Source: JAVVEZ01 sp032250895
Lineage (GTDB): Bacteria > Pseudomonadota > Gammaproteobacteria > Pseudomonadales > Pseudohongiellaceae
DNA length: 64,000 bases
Reading direction: 5' to 3'
NCBI GenBank assembly: GCA_032250895.1
Contig: JAVVEZ010000004.1
Coordinates: 1 to 64,000, forward strand
Shown: positions 27,291 through 36,044 of the stretch, in pieces
How positions within the stretch are numbered: position 1 is the stretch's first letter
How the letters are laid out: the number at the start of each line of letters is the position of its first letter
Program-made: the position numbers and the translations under genes
Notes under the pieces: generated by a model
What the model was told of the DNA's origin: nothing
Databases searched by the model: none
What the model saw: the letters and a program-made list of their open reading frames with translations, nothing else

Positions 27291-29066
27291 GTGAGTGATA
27301 CAGCAGCCCTGAGCCAGACAGATGAGTTTCCCAAGGTCATCTCCTCCCTTTATCAGAAATTCGGAGAGTCCAGTTTCGTGCGTCAGCACACAGCTGAAGG
27401 CATGCCGACACTGTGGGTCTCGCGTGACAGAATCCTCGAGGTGCTGTCCTACCTGAAAAACCAGCATATGCCGCGTTACGAACAATTGTTCGACATCACG
27501 GCCATCGATGAGCGGGTCCGGGTTTACCGGCAGGGCCAGCCGGTCAGCGACTTTACCGTGGTGTACCAGCTTATTTCCTTTTCCGGCAATTGCGATATCC
27601 GCCTCAAGGTTGCGTTGACCGAAAGCGACCTCAATATCCCCACCGCCATTCCGGTCTGGCCCAATGCCAACTGGTATGAGCGGGAAGTATGGGACATGTT
27701 CGGGATCAATTTCAGCGGCCATCCCAACCTGTTCCGGATCATGTGCCCGCCTACCTGGAAGGGGCATGCCCTGCGCAAGGATCACCCGGCCCGCGCCACC
27801 GAAATGGAACCCTATTCACTGTCCGATGATCTGCTGGACTATGAGCAGGCCGCGCTGAAGTTCAAGCCGGAAGAGTGGGGCATGCAGAAGCAGTCCGACG
27901 ATTCCGAATTCATGTTTCTCAACCTGGGCCCCAACCATCCCAGTGTGCATGGCGTGTTTCGCATAGCCTTGCAGCTCGATGGTGAAATCGTGGTGGATGC
28001 AGTGCCCGATATCGGCTATCACCACCGCGGTGCCGAAAAGATGGGCGAGCGCCAGAGCTGGCATACCTATATTCCCTACACCGACCGTATCGACTATCTC
28101 GGTGGTGTCATGAACAACCTGCCCTATGTCATGGCCGTCGAGAAGATGGCCGGCATCAAGGTGCCACAGCGGGTGGAAGTGATCCGGGTGATGCTGGCGG
28201 AGTTTTTCCGGATTGCCAGCCACCTCTTGTTTTACGGCACCTTCGCCCAGGACCTGGGCCAGTTGTCGCCGGTGTTCTACATGTTCGTGGACCGGGAAAA
28301 GGTTTTCAACATCATCGAGTCCATCTGTGGTGCCCGCATGCACCCGGGCTGGTTCCGCATCGGTGGCGTGGCCCAGGACCTGCCGCACAACTGGGACAAG
28401 CTGATCCGGGAGTTCGTCAACTATTTTCCGGCCCGCATCGATGAATACGACCGCATGGTGATGGACAATACCATCATCAAGCAACGTGCCCAGGGTGTGG
28501 GATCCTACAATACCCAGGAAGCCTTTGACTGGGGGATTACCGGCGCCGGCCTGAGAGCTACCGGCTTCGAGTGGGATTACCGCAAACAACGTCCCTACAG
28601 TGGCTATGAAAATTTTGAATTTGATGTCCCGATAGCCATGAATGGTGATTGTTATGATCGCTGTGCCATCCGTATCGAAGAGATGCGACAGAGTCTGCGC
28701 ATCATCAGGCAGTGCCTGGACAATATGCCGGCAGGCCCCTACAAGTCTTCGCATGCATCCACGACACCGCCGATCAAGGAAAGAAGCAAGCAGGACATCG
28801 AGTCCCTGATTGCGCACTTCCTGAGTGTGAGCTGGGGGCCGGTGATTGCGCCCAATGAGGTATCCATGGCGATAGAAGCGACCAAGGGGATCAACAGTTA
28901 TTATCTGATCAGCGACGGTGGTACCGGTTCCTATCGAACCCGCATCAGAACCCCATCCTTTGCTCACTTGCAGTCAATTCCCTATATCAGCCGTGGTTTC
29001 ATGATCGCCGACCTGATTGCGATCATTGCCAGTATTGACTTCGTTATGGCTGACGTGGACCGCTAG
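27291..29066 (+). CDS. nuoCD: NADH-quinone oxidoreductase fused subunits C and D
   Basis: Peripheral-arm subunit in which NuoC (about residues 1-185, with WYEREVWDMFGI and LRKDHP) is fused to NuoD (about 200-591, with NLGPNHPSVHG, YTDRIDYLGG and the C-terminal FMIADLIAIIASIDFVMADVDR region, of which only the start matters here). The NuoD part forms the quinone pocket with NuoB. Fusion of C and D is typical of many gammaproteobacteria. It starts at GTG; the 61-bp gap before it holds no separate gene. Confidence 0.97.
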   Translation: MSDTAALSQTDEFPKVISSLYQKFGESSFVRQHTAEGMPTLWVSRDRILEVLSYLKNQHMPRYEQLFDITAIDERVRVYRQGQPVSDFTVVYQLISFSGNCDIRLKVALTESDLNIPTAIPVWPNANWYEREVWDMFGINFSGHPNLFRIMCPPTWKGHALRKDHPARATEMEPYSLSDDLLDYEQAALKFKPEEWGMQKQSDDSEFMFLNLGPNHPSVHGVFRIALQLDGEIVVDAVPDIGYHHRGAEKMGERQSWHTYIPYTDRIDYLGGVMNNLPYVMAVEKMAGIKVPQRVEVIRVMLAEFFRIASHLLFYGTFAQDLGQLSPVFYMFVDREKVFNIIESICGARMHPGWFRIGGVAQDLPHNWDKLIREFVNYFPARIDEYDRMVMDNTIIKQRAQGVGSYNTQEAFDWGITGAGLRATGFEWDYRKQRPYSGYENFEFDVPIAMNGDCYDRCAIRIEEMRQSLRIIRQCLDNMPAGPYKSSHASTTPPIKERSKQDIESLIAHFLSVSWGPVIAPNEVSMAIEATKGINSYYLISDGGTGSYRTRIRTPSFAHLQSIPYISRGFMIADLIAIIASIDFVMADVDR

Positions 29067-29099
29067 CCCAGGCCAGCCACAGGATCGAGAACAGAACAC

Positions 29100-29624
29100 A
29101 TGAGTAATCCGAATATCATTGCAAGCACAGCCCTGAAAGCGCGCCAGTTGACGGCGGCCGAGATTCATGAGATCGAACATGAAATGACCCACTACCCCTA
29201 CAAGCAGGCGGTGGGCCTGGAAGCCTTGAAAATCGTGCAGAAACACCAGGGCTGGGTATCTGACGAGAGCCTGCTGGCGGTGTCGGCGTTTCTTGATATC
29301 CCGCCTTCGGAGCTGGAAGGGGTGGCCACCTTTTTCAATCTGATTTACCGGCGTCCGGTGGGCAGGAACGTGATTCTGCTGTGCGACAGTGTCGCCTGCT
29401 GGATGCTGGGCTGTGATTCGCTGAAAGACCACATCAGCAGGACTCTCGGCATCGATTACGGTGAAACCACGGCTGATGGTGAATTCACTCTGATCCCGGT
29501 GCCCTGTCTGGGCGACTGCGACAAGGCACCGGTGATGATGGTGGGCAGAGACACCCATCGCAATCTCAGCAATGACAGGATTGACCAGATTCTTCAGCAG
29601 TACCGAACCTCCAACCAGGCATAA
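29100..29624 (+). CDS. nuoE: NADH-quinone oxidoreductase subunit E
   Basis: Part of the NADH-oxidising module; binds the 2Fe-2S cluster N1a in a thioredoxin-like fold. The four ligand cysteines are in CDSVACWMLGC (first two by spacing) and CLGDCDKAP. The 174 residues are normal for the family. Its end is 19 bp before the nuoF start. Confidence 0.97.
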   Translation: MSNPNIIASTALKARQLTAAEIHEIEHEMTHYPYKQAVGLEALKIVQKHQGWVSDESLLAVSAFLDIPPSELEGVATFFNLIYRRPVGRNVILLCDSVACWMLGCDSLKDHISRTLGIDYGETTADGEFTLIPVPCLGDCDKAPVMMVGRDTHRNLSNDRIDQILQQYRTSNQA

Positions 29625-29643
29625 TCCAGGCGGCAGTCGAGAT

Positions 29644-30921
29644 ATGATGGACAAACCACTTACCAAGAACATTGAAGCCGGCAGGGCTCCCTTCAACCTT
29701 GCGCAGTACCAGGCTGCCGGTGGCTATGAAAGCATTCGCAAGGCACTGAGCCAGGCGCCCGGAGAAGTGGCCAAACTGGTGCAGGACGCAGGCCTGCGTG
29801 GCCGTGGCGGCGCCGGTTTCAATACCGGATTGAAGTGGAGTTTTACGCCGCCTCCGGACGGTGGTCCCCGGTACCTGGTGGTCAATGCCGACGAGATGGA
29901 GCCGGGCACCTTCAAGGACAGGCTGTTGATGGAAGGCGATCCTCATCTGCTGCTTGAAGGCATGATCGTCAGCGCCTATGCCATTCAGGCGGGTTGTGCC
30001 TATATTTTCCTGCGCGGTGAATATACCGATGCCGAAGAACTGCTGCTGGCCGCCATTGCCGAAGCCTATGCCGGTGGCCTGCTGGGCAAGAATATCCAGG
30101 GTTCCGATTTCAGTCTCGATATTTATCTGCACACCAGTGCCGGGCGCTATATCTGTGGCGAAGAGACCGCACTGCTCAATGCCCTGGAAGGCAAGCGCGC
30201 CAATCCCCGTTTCAAGCCACCCTTTCCCCAGGTCAGCGGCCTGTGGGGCAGACCCACGCTCGTCAACAATGTCGAAACCCTCTGCAACGTGCCTGCCATC
30301 GTGATGAACGGTGCGGACTGGTACAAGAGCCTGGGTATCGGCGAGGACGCCGGCACCAAGTTGTGCGGGGTCAGCGGCCGCGTGAACAAGCCCGGCTGCT
30401 GGGAAATGCCCATGGGAACCACCTTTCGCACCCTGCTGGAAGACTATGCCGGTGGTATGCAGGAAGGTTATCAGTTGAAGGCTTTTCTGCCCGGTGGTGG
30501 TTCCACGGATTTTTTGTTGCCTGAGCATCTGGACCTGCCGATGGACTATGGTCCCGTCGGCAAGGCCGGCAGCCGTCTGGGCACCGCGCTGATCATGGTG
30601 CTGGATGACAAGACCTGTCCGCTTGGCTGTATCCGCAACCTCATTCAGTTCTTTGCGCATGAATCCTGTGGCTGGTGTACACCCTGCCGTGACGGTTTGC
30701 CCTGGGTGGAGCACATTATGACCAAGCTGGAAACCGGCAAGGGCGAGAAAAAAGATATCGAGATTCTGAAAGAAATGACGGCTTACATGGGGCCAGGCAA
30801 TACCTTCTGTGCACTGGCGCCGGGGGCGATGGAACCCTTGCAGAGCGGTTTGAAGTTCTTCATGCATGAATTTGAAGAACACATCGACAAGCAATGCTGC
30901 CCCTACAGGCAGCAGTCATAA
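29644..30921 (+). CDS. nuoF: NADH-quinone oxidoreductase subunit F
   Basis: Carries the NADH and FMN sites and cluster N3. The FMN/NADH motif GRGGAGFNTGLKW and the N3 ligands in ESCGWCTPCRDG plus a later Cys in NTFCALAPGA are intact. The ATG after CGAGATATG gives 425 residues. An in-frame start inside nuoE (29572) is unlikely because it lacks family similarity. Confidence 0.97.
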   Translation: MMDKPLTKNIEAGRAPFNLAQYQAAGGYESIRKALSQAPGEVAKLVQDAGLRGRGGAGFNTGLKWSFTPPPDGGPRYLVVNADEMEPGTFKDRLLMEGDPHLLLEGMIVSAYAIQAGCAYIFLRGEYTDAEELLLAAIAEAYAGGLLGKNIQGSDFSLDIYLHTSAGRYICGEETALLNALEGKRANPRFKPPFPQVSGLWGRPTLVNNVETLCNVPAIVMNGADWYKSLGIGEDAGTKLCGVSGRVNKPGCWEMPMGTTFRTLLEDYAGGMQEGYQLKAFLPGGGSTDFLLPEHLDLPMDYGPVGKAGSRLGTALIMVLDDKTCPLGCIRNLIQFFAHESCGWCTPCRDGLPWVEHIMTKLETGKGEKKDIEILKEMTAYMGPGNTFCALAPGAMEPLQSGLKFFMHEFEEHIDKQCCPYRQQS

Positions 30922-30982
30922 CTATTCGAGTACAGACGCTGCGTCAGGCTGTGTGACGAGCAAGGTTCAAGCGGAGATCTGA

Positions 30983-33700
30983 ATGGCCAAGATCAATATC
31001 GACGGCGAAGTCTACGAAGTAGACCCGAAAAACAATCTGTTGCAGGAGTGCCTCTCCGAAGCGCTGGATCTGCCTTATTTCTGCTGGCACCCGGCCATGG
31101 GATCGGTGGGTGCCTGTCGTCAGTGCGCCGTCATCGAATATGCCAACGACGAAGACCAGAAGGGACGGGTGGTCATGTCCTGCATGACCGCGCCACGCGA
31201 AGGCGCCCGCTATTCCATCGAGAAGGCCGCTGCTTTCCGCGCCAATGTCATCGAAAGCCTGATGATCAGCCATCCGCACGACTGTCCGGTGTGCGAGGAG
31301 GGTGGCGAATGCCACTTGCAGGACATGACGGTGATGTCGGGTCACACCTATCGCCGCTATGACGGCAAGAAAGTCACTCACCGCAACCAGGACCTTGGCC
31401 CCTTCATCAACCATGAAATGAACCGCTGTATCACGTGCTACCGCTGCGTGCGTTTTTATGGAGACTATGCCGGGGGCACCGATCTGACGGCGCAGGCCTC
31501 ACACCACAACACCTATTTTGGCCGTTACCAGGAAGGCACGCTGGAGAGTGAATTCAGCGGCAACCTGGCGGAAGTCTGCCCCACCGGGGTATTTACCGAC
31601 AAACCCTTCAGCGAACATTACACCCGGAAATGGGATCTGCAGACGGCACCATCCCTATGTGCCGGTTGCGGCGTGGGCTGCAATATCAATCCCGGCGAGC
31701 GTTATGGCACGCTGCGGCGTGTGGTCAACCGTTTCAACGAAGAGGTGAATGGCTATTTTCTGTGTGACCGGGGACGCTTTGGTGCCGGGTATGTGAACAG
31801 TGACGAGCGCCTGCGTGACAGTATGACCCGGACTTCGGGCAGCGCAGCGCCGGTGCTGGCGCCGGCTTCTGCCGCCAGGGACAAATTGCATGCCATGGCA
31901 TCCGCTGCCATTGGTATCGGCTCGCCCCGTGCCTCGATGGAAGCCAACTATGCGCTGCGCGAACGGGTTGGCGCCGATAATTTTTATGCGGGGGTGTCTG
32001 CCGCTGAATTTGCGCTGCTGAATCAGATCCTGACCATATATCAGCAGGTGCCGGCCAACATTCCCAGTATCCGTGATATCGAAAACTCCGATGTGGTATT
32101 GATCCTGGGTGAAGATGTCACCAATACCGCTGCCCGCATGGCGCTGGCCCTGCGTCAATCGGTCAAGAACATTGCAACAGAGCTGGCAGAAAAGGCGAAG
32201 TTTCCACTGTGGCACGATGCCGCGATCCGGCAACTGACCATGGATCGAAAAAGTCCGCTGTTCATTCTGAGTCCTCATGCAACCCGCCTGGATGATGTGG
32301 CGGCGGCAGTCCAGATTGGCACAGCGGCAGACAGTGCCAAACTGGGTTTTGCGATCGCCCATGCCATTGATAGCCAGGCTCCGGCTGTCAAGGGACTGTC
32401 CAAGGTCGAACAGACTCTGGTGGAAACGATTGCCAACAGCCTGAAAGGCGCCAGGCAGGCCCTGATCGTCAGTGGAACGGGCAGTATGAGCCCGGCACTG
32501 ATCGACGCCGCCGCCAATATCGCCACGGCACTGGCAGGGAAAGGCGAAAATGCCGATGCCAAGGCCCATCTGTGCTATGTGGTGCCCGAGGCCAACAGTC
32601 TGGGTCTGGCCCTGCTGATGCAGGGCAGCAGCAATGATCTGAACGCCGCGTTCAGCAGCGGTGCGAAGCAGGCCATCGTGCTGGAAAATGATCTGTATCG
32701 CCGGGCAGCCACTGTCGATGTGGACAACTTTATCCAGGGCCTGGAACAGCTGGCCGTCATCGACAGCCTGAAAACCCGTACCGGCGAGCAGGCGCATCTG
32801 GTCCTTGCCGCTGCCACTTTTGCCGAGAGTGCCGGTACCTATGTCAATTATGAAGGCAGGGCCCAGCATTTTTATTCGGTGTTCAAACCCATCGACAGCA
32901 TCCGCCCCAGTACCAGCTGGTTGTCGCAGGGGATGAGTCTGAATGAACTCACGGCCGCCTGCGCCGAACATGTCGCCCAGTGTGCCGGCATGGCGCACCT
33001 GACGCCCGGCCCCGATTACAATATTGCCGGTCTCAAGGCACCACGGCAAAGTCATCGCTACAGCGGTCGTACCGCCATGCGTGCCAACATCAATGTCCAT
33101 GAACCCAAGCAGGAACAGGATGAAAATGGCGTCATGGTCTACTCCATGGAAGGGGTGCCCGCAACCCGTGATGCCGCCGTTTTCAATACGCCCTGGGCGC
33201 CGGGCTGGAACTCCAATCAGTCAGTGTTCAAGTTCGAAACCGAAGTCGGTGGGGCGCTGAAGCAGGCCTCCCATGGCCAGCGTCTGCTCACTGCCGGCGG
33301 CAGTGAGAAAATCTGGTTCGATGCCAACGTTCCCGGCAGTGAAGGGGATGGACTGGACGCTTTTCCGCTGTATCACCTGTTCGGCAGTGATGAGCTTTCT
33401 GCTCATACAACGGCGATCCAGGCCAGGGCCACCAGTGCCTATGTCGCGCTGAATCCGGCCGATGCTGAAAATCTGGGCTTGCAGAGCGGAGACGGGGTGC
33501 AGTTGGAACACAATGCTGCCGTTCCCTTCATCATTCGCAACAGTATCAAGGCGGGCAGTATCGGGGTCAGCGTGGGTCTGGCGGGACTCAACATCCACAA
33601 CCTGCCGGCACGGCTCAGTCTCAGCAAGGCTGAAGCCTGGAAATCCCCGGCCGGCTGGAGAGCTGCCAACATCATCGTCAGCGACAAGAGGTCCGTGTAA
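30983..33700 (+). CDS. nuoG: NADH-quinone oxidoreductase subunit G
   Basis: Largest peripheral subunit, 905 residues. N-terminal clusters: N1b (2Fe-2S) ligands in CWHPAMGSVGACRQC, N5 in HDCPVCEEGGEC, and N4 in CITCYRCVRFY with a later CPTG. The extra cluster N7 site CAGCGVGC is present, as in E. coli-type enzymes. A molybdopterin-oxidoreductase-like domain without a cofactor role follows. The stop overlaps the nuoH start by one base (TAATG). Confidence 0.97.
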   Translation: MAKINIDGEVYEVDPKNNLLQECLSEALDLPYFCWHPAMGSVGACRQCAVIEYANDEDQKGRVVMSCMTAPREGARYSIEKAAAFRANVIESLMISHPHDCPVCEEGGECHLQDMTVMSGHTYRRYDGKKVTHRNQDLGPFINHEMNRCITCYRCVRFYGDYAGGTDLTAQASHHNTYFGRYQEGTLESEFSGNLAEVCPTGVFTDKPFSEHYTRKWDLQTAPSLCAGCGVGCNINPGERYGTLRRVVNRFNEEVNGYFLCDRGRFGAGYVNSDERLRDSMTRTSGSAAPVLAPASAARDKLHAMASAAIGIGSPRASMEANYALRERVGADNFYAGVSAAEFALLNQILTIYQQVPANIPSIRDIENSDVVLILGEDVTNTAARMALALRQSVKNIATELAEKAKFPLWHDAAIRQLTMDRKSPLFILSPHATRLDDVAAAVQIGTAADSAKLGFAIAHAIDSQAPAVKGLSKVEQTLVETIANSLKGARQALIVSGTGSMSPALIDAAANIATALAGKGENADAKAHLCYVVPEANSLGLALLMQGSSNDLNAAFSSGAKQAIVLENDLYRRAATVDVDNFIQGLEQLAVIDSLKTRTGEQAHLVLAAATFAESAGTYVNYEGRAQHFYSVFKPIDSIRPSTSWLSQGMSLNELTAACAEHVAQCAGMAHLTPGPDYNIAGLKAPRQSHRYSGRTAMRANINVHEPKQEQDENGVMVYSMEGVPATRDAAVFNTPWAPGWNSNQSVFKFETEVGGALKQASHGQRLLTAGGSEKIWFDANVPGSEGDGLDAFPLYHLFGSDELSAHTTAIQARATSAYVALNPADAENLGLQSGDGVQLEHNAAVPFIIRNSIKAGSIGVSVGLAGLNIHNLPARLSLSKAEAWKSPAGWRAANIIVSDKRSV

Positions 33701-34686
33701 TGTTTGAATTTGTCGTGGGATCGCCTCTCAATATTGCCCTCATCCTGGGGGTGGTCATTGTTACCTCAGCGATGCTGATCTGGGTGGAGCGAAGGCTGCT
33801 CGGCGTCTGGCAGGAGCGGCTGGGACCCAATCGGGTCGGACCGTGGGGGCTGGGTCAGGTAGTGGCTGACATGCTCAAGATCTTTACCAAGGAAGACTGG
33901 ATACCACCCTTCGCCGACAAGCTGAGCTTCGTGGTGGCGCCGCCCATCATCATGGTGGTGCTCTTGTTGAGTTTTGCGGCGGTGCCGATTGCCCCCGGGG
34001 TTGGCATCATCGACCTCAATATCGGTCTGTTGTGGGTGCTGGCCATGGCGTCCATGGGTACCTATTCGGTGATGTTGGGCGGGCTTGCTTCCAACAATAA
34101 ATATGCACTGCTGGGCAGTCTGCGCGCCGCCGCGCAGATGGTCAGCTACGAAGTGTTCATGGGAATTTCCATTCTCGGGGTGGTGATGCTGGCGGGCAGT
34201 TTCAACCTGCGTGACATCGTCGAGGCGCAGAGTGACGGTTGGTTCATTGTGCCGCAGTTTCTTGGTTTCATGATTTTCATGATTGCCGGTCTGGCGGAGT
34301 CGCACCGGCTGCCCTTCGACCTGCCGGAAGCCGAACAGGAGATCGTCGCCGGTTTCCATACGGAATATTCCGGTATGAAATTCGGCATGTTCTTTGTCGG
34401 AGAATACATTGGCGTGTTGCTGACCTCCGGTCTGCTGGCTGTACTCTTCTTTGGTGGCTGGCAGGCGCCCTTTGGTCTGACCATTGGCAATGAGATTTTG
34501 TCGGGGGTCATCTGGTTCAGTGCCAAGGCCCTGTTCTTTGTATGCTTCTTTATTCTGCTGAGGGCTGCCATTCCAAGGCCGCGTTATGACCAGTTGATGT
34601 CCTATGGCTGGCTGGTGCTGCTGCCCTTGTCTCTGTTGAATCTGCTGATTACCGGCGCCATCGTGCTGTATCAGGCTGGGGGTTGA
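33700..34686 (+). CDS. nuoH: NADH-quinone oxidoreductase subunit H
   Basis: Membrane subunit that links the peripheral arm to the proton-pumping arm and lines the quinone channel. About eight helices. Conserved segments include WVERRLLGVWQERLGPNR near residue 27 and ESHRLPFDLPEAEQEIVAGF in the third cytoplasmic loop. The 328 residues are normal. Confidence 0.97.
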   Translation: MFEFVVGSPLNIALILGVVIVTSAMLIWVERRLLGVWQERLGPNRVGPWGLGQVVADMLKIFTKEDWIPPFADKLSFVVAPPIIMVVLLLSFAAVPIAPGVGIIDLNIGLLWVLAMASMGTYSVMLGGLASNNKYALLGSLRAAAQMVSYEVFMGISILGVVMLAGSFNLRDIVEAQSDGWFIVPQFLGFMIFMIAGLAESHRLPFDLPEAEQEIVAGFHTEYSGMKFGMFFVGEYIGVLLTSGLLAVLFFGGWQAPFGLTIGNEILSGVIWFSAKALFFVCFFILLRAAIPRPRYDQLMSYGWLVLLPLSLLNLLITGAIVLYQAGG

Positions 34687-34689
34687 CCC

Positions 34690-35238
34690 ATGTTGAAGGT
34701 GTTGAATGATCAATTGAAAGTGTTCCGGACCCAGGCAGTCAGCCTGTGGCTGGTTCTGAAATATACGTTCCGCAAAAAGGATACTGTCGAGTACCCGGAT
34801 GTGCAGCCCTATATGTTTCCGCGTTGGCGTGGCCGCATCATCCTGTCACGTGACCCGGACGGTGAGGAGCGCTGTGTGGCCTGCAATCTGTGCGCGGTCG
34901 CCTGCCCGGTGGATTGTATCGCCCTGCAAAAAACCGAGGACGAAAACGGGCGTTGGTATCCGGAGTTTTTCCGCATCAATTTTTCCCGCTGTATCATGTG
35001 CGGCCTGTGTGAGGAAGCCTGTCCCACCAACGCCATACAGCTGACCCCTGATTTTGAAATGGCGGAATATCAACGCCAGAACATGGTGTGGGAAAAAGAA
35101 CATCTGCTGATCAATGGCACCGGCAAGTATCACGATTACAATTTTTACCGGGTGGCCGGGAAAAGTATTGGTGGCAAGGACAAGGGCGAGGCCCGGAATG
35201 AGTTGCCGCCGGTCGATGTCAGGAGTCTGCTACCATGA
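34690..35238 (+). CDS. nuoI: NADH-quinone oxidoreductase subunit I
   Basis: Ferredoxin-like subunit with clusters N6a and N6b. The two 4Fe-4S motifs are CVACNLCAVACPVDC and CIMCGLCEEACPTNA. Length is 182 residues. Its end overlaps the nuoJ start by 4 bp (ATGA). Confidence 0.98.
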   Translation: MLKVLNDQLKVFRTQAVSLWLVLKYTFRKKDTVEYPDVQPYMFPRWRGRIILSRDPDGEERCVACNLCAVACPVDCIALQKTEDENGRWYPEFFRINFSRCIMCGLCEEACPTNAIQLTPDFEMAEYQRQNMVWEKEHLLINGTGKYHDYNFYRVAGKSIGGKDKGEARNELPPVDVRSLLP

Positions 35239-35717
35239 ATGTGATGTTTTATGCCTCGGGCCTGATTGCCGTGCTGGCGACCCTGTTGGTGATCACCCGC
35301 ACCAATGTGGTTCATGCTTTGCTGTATTTTATCGTGTCGCTGCTGTCGGTGGCGGTCATCTTCTATACCCTGGGTGCTCCCTTTGCCGCGGCATTGGAAG
35401 TCATCGTGTACGCAGGCGCCATCATGGTGCTGTTCCTGTTCGTGATGATGATGCTGAATCTGGGCCAGGCCACCCAGGACCAGGAAAAGTCCTGGTTGAG
35501 TCCGGGCCTGTGGATTGGACCTGCATTGCTGAGCATTCCGCTGCTGATCGAGGTGGTTTACAGTCTTTCCGGGAACCATGCCGACATGGCGCATACCGTG
35601 GTATCGGCGCAGGAAATCGGTATTGCGCTGTTTGGCCCCTATGTGCTGGCCGTGGAACTGGCCTCCATCCTGTTGCTTGCCGGTCTGGTGGGCGCCTATC
35701 ACTTAGCGAGGAAATAG
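35235..35717 (+). CDS. nuoJ: NADH-quinone oxidoreductase subunit J
   Basis: Membrane subunit with about five helices between NuoA/K and NuoN in the proton-translocating arm. The conserved helix AALEVIVYAGAIMVLFLFVM (its tilted, pi-bulge helix in known structures) is present. The 160 residues are slightly shorter than E. coli NuoJ. It overlaps nuoI and is 3 bp from nuoK. Confidence 0.95.
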   Translation: MNVMFYASGLIAVLATLLVITRTNVVHALLYFIVSLLSVAVIFYTLGAPFAAALEVIVYAGAIMVLFLFVMMMLNLGQATQDQEKSWLSPGLWIGPALLSIPLLIEVVYSLSGNHADMAHTVVSAQEIGIALFGPYVLAVELASILLLAGLVGAYHLARK

Positions 35718-35720
35718 GGA

Positions 35721-36041
35721 ATGCCCGTACAAATGCAAATGATTCCAATGGAGCACGGCCTGATTCTGGCCGCCGTTCTGTTTGTTCTGGGACTGATCGG
35801 AGTGCTGACACGGCGCAACATCGTGTTCGTGCTGATGAGCCTGGAAATCATGCTCAATGCCGCCGGGCTTGCCTTTATCGTGGCCGCGTCGCGCTGGGGC
35901 CAAAGTGACGGTCAGGTCATGTTTTTGATGATTCTGAGTCTGGCGGGTGCAGAAGTCGCCATCGGGCTGGGTCTGGTACTGCAACTGTTTCGCCGCTATC
36001 ACACCCTGGATATCAACCGTCTTGGCGAGATGAGAGGATAA
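35721..36041 (+). CDS. nuoK: NADH-quinone oxidoreductase subunit K
   Basis: Small antiporter-like membrane subunit with three helices. The conserved acidic residues are in MSLEIMLNAAGL and in SLAGAEVAIGLGL. The exact start is uncertain: MPVQ at 35721 or an internal Met a few codons later, before PMEHGL. It gives 106 residues at most; 100 is typical. Confidence 0.95.
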   Translation: MPVQMQMIPMEHGLILAAVLFVLGLIGVLTRRNIVFVLMSLEIMLNAAGLAFIVAASRWGQSDGQVMFLMILSLAGAEVAIGLGLVLQLFRRYHTLDINRLGEMRG

Positions 36042-36044
36042 AAA

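Noticed and set aside
31655..33100. 481-codon minus-strand reading frame inside nuoG
   Set aside because: Antisense to a complex I subunit with intact cluster motifs. The translation is His/Gly/Gln-rich and family-less, typical of a shadow frame.
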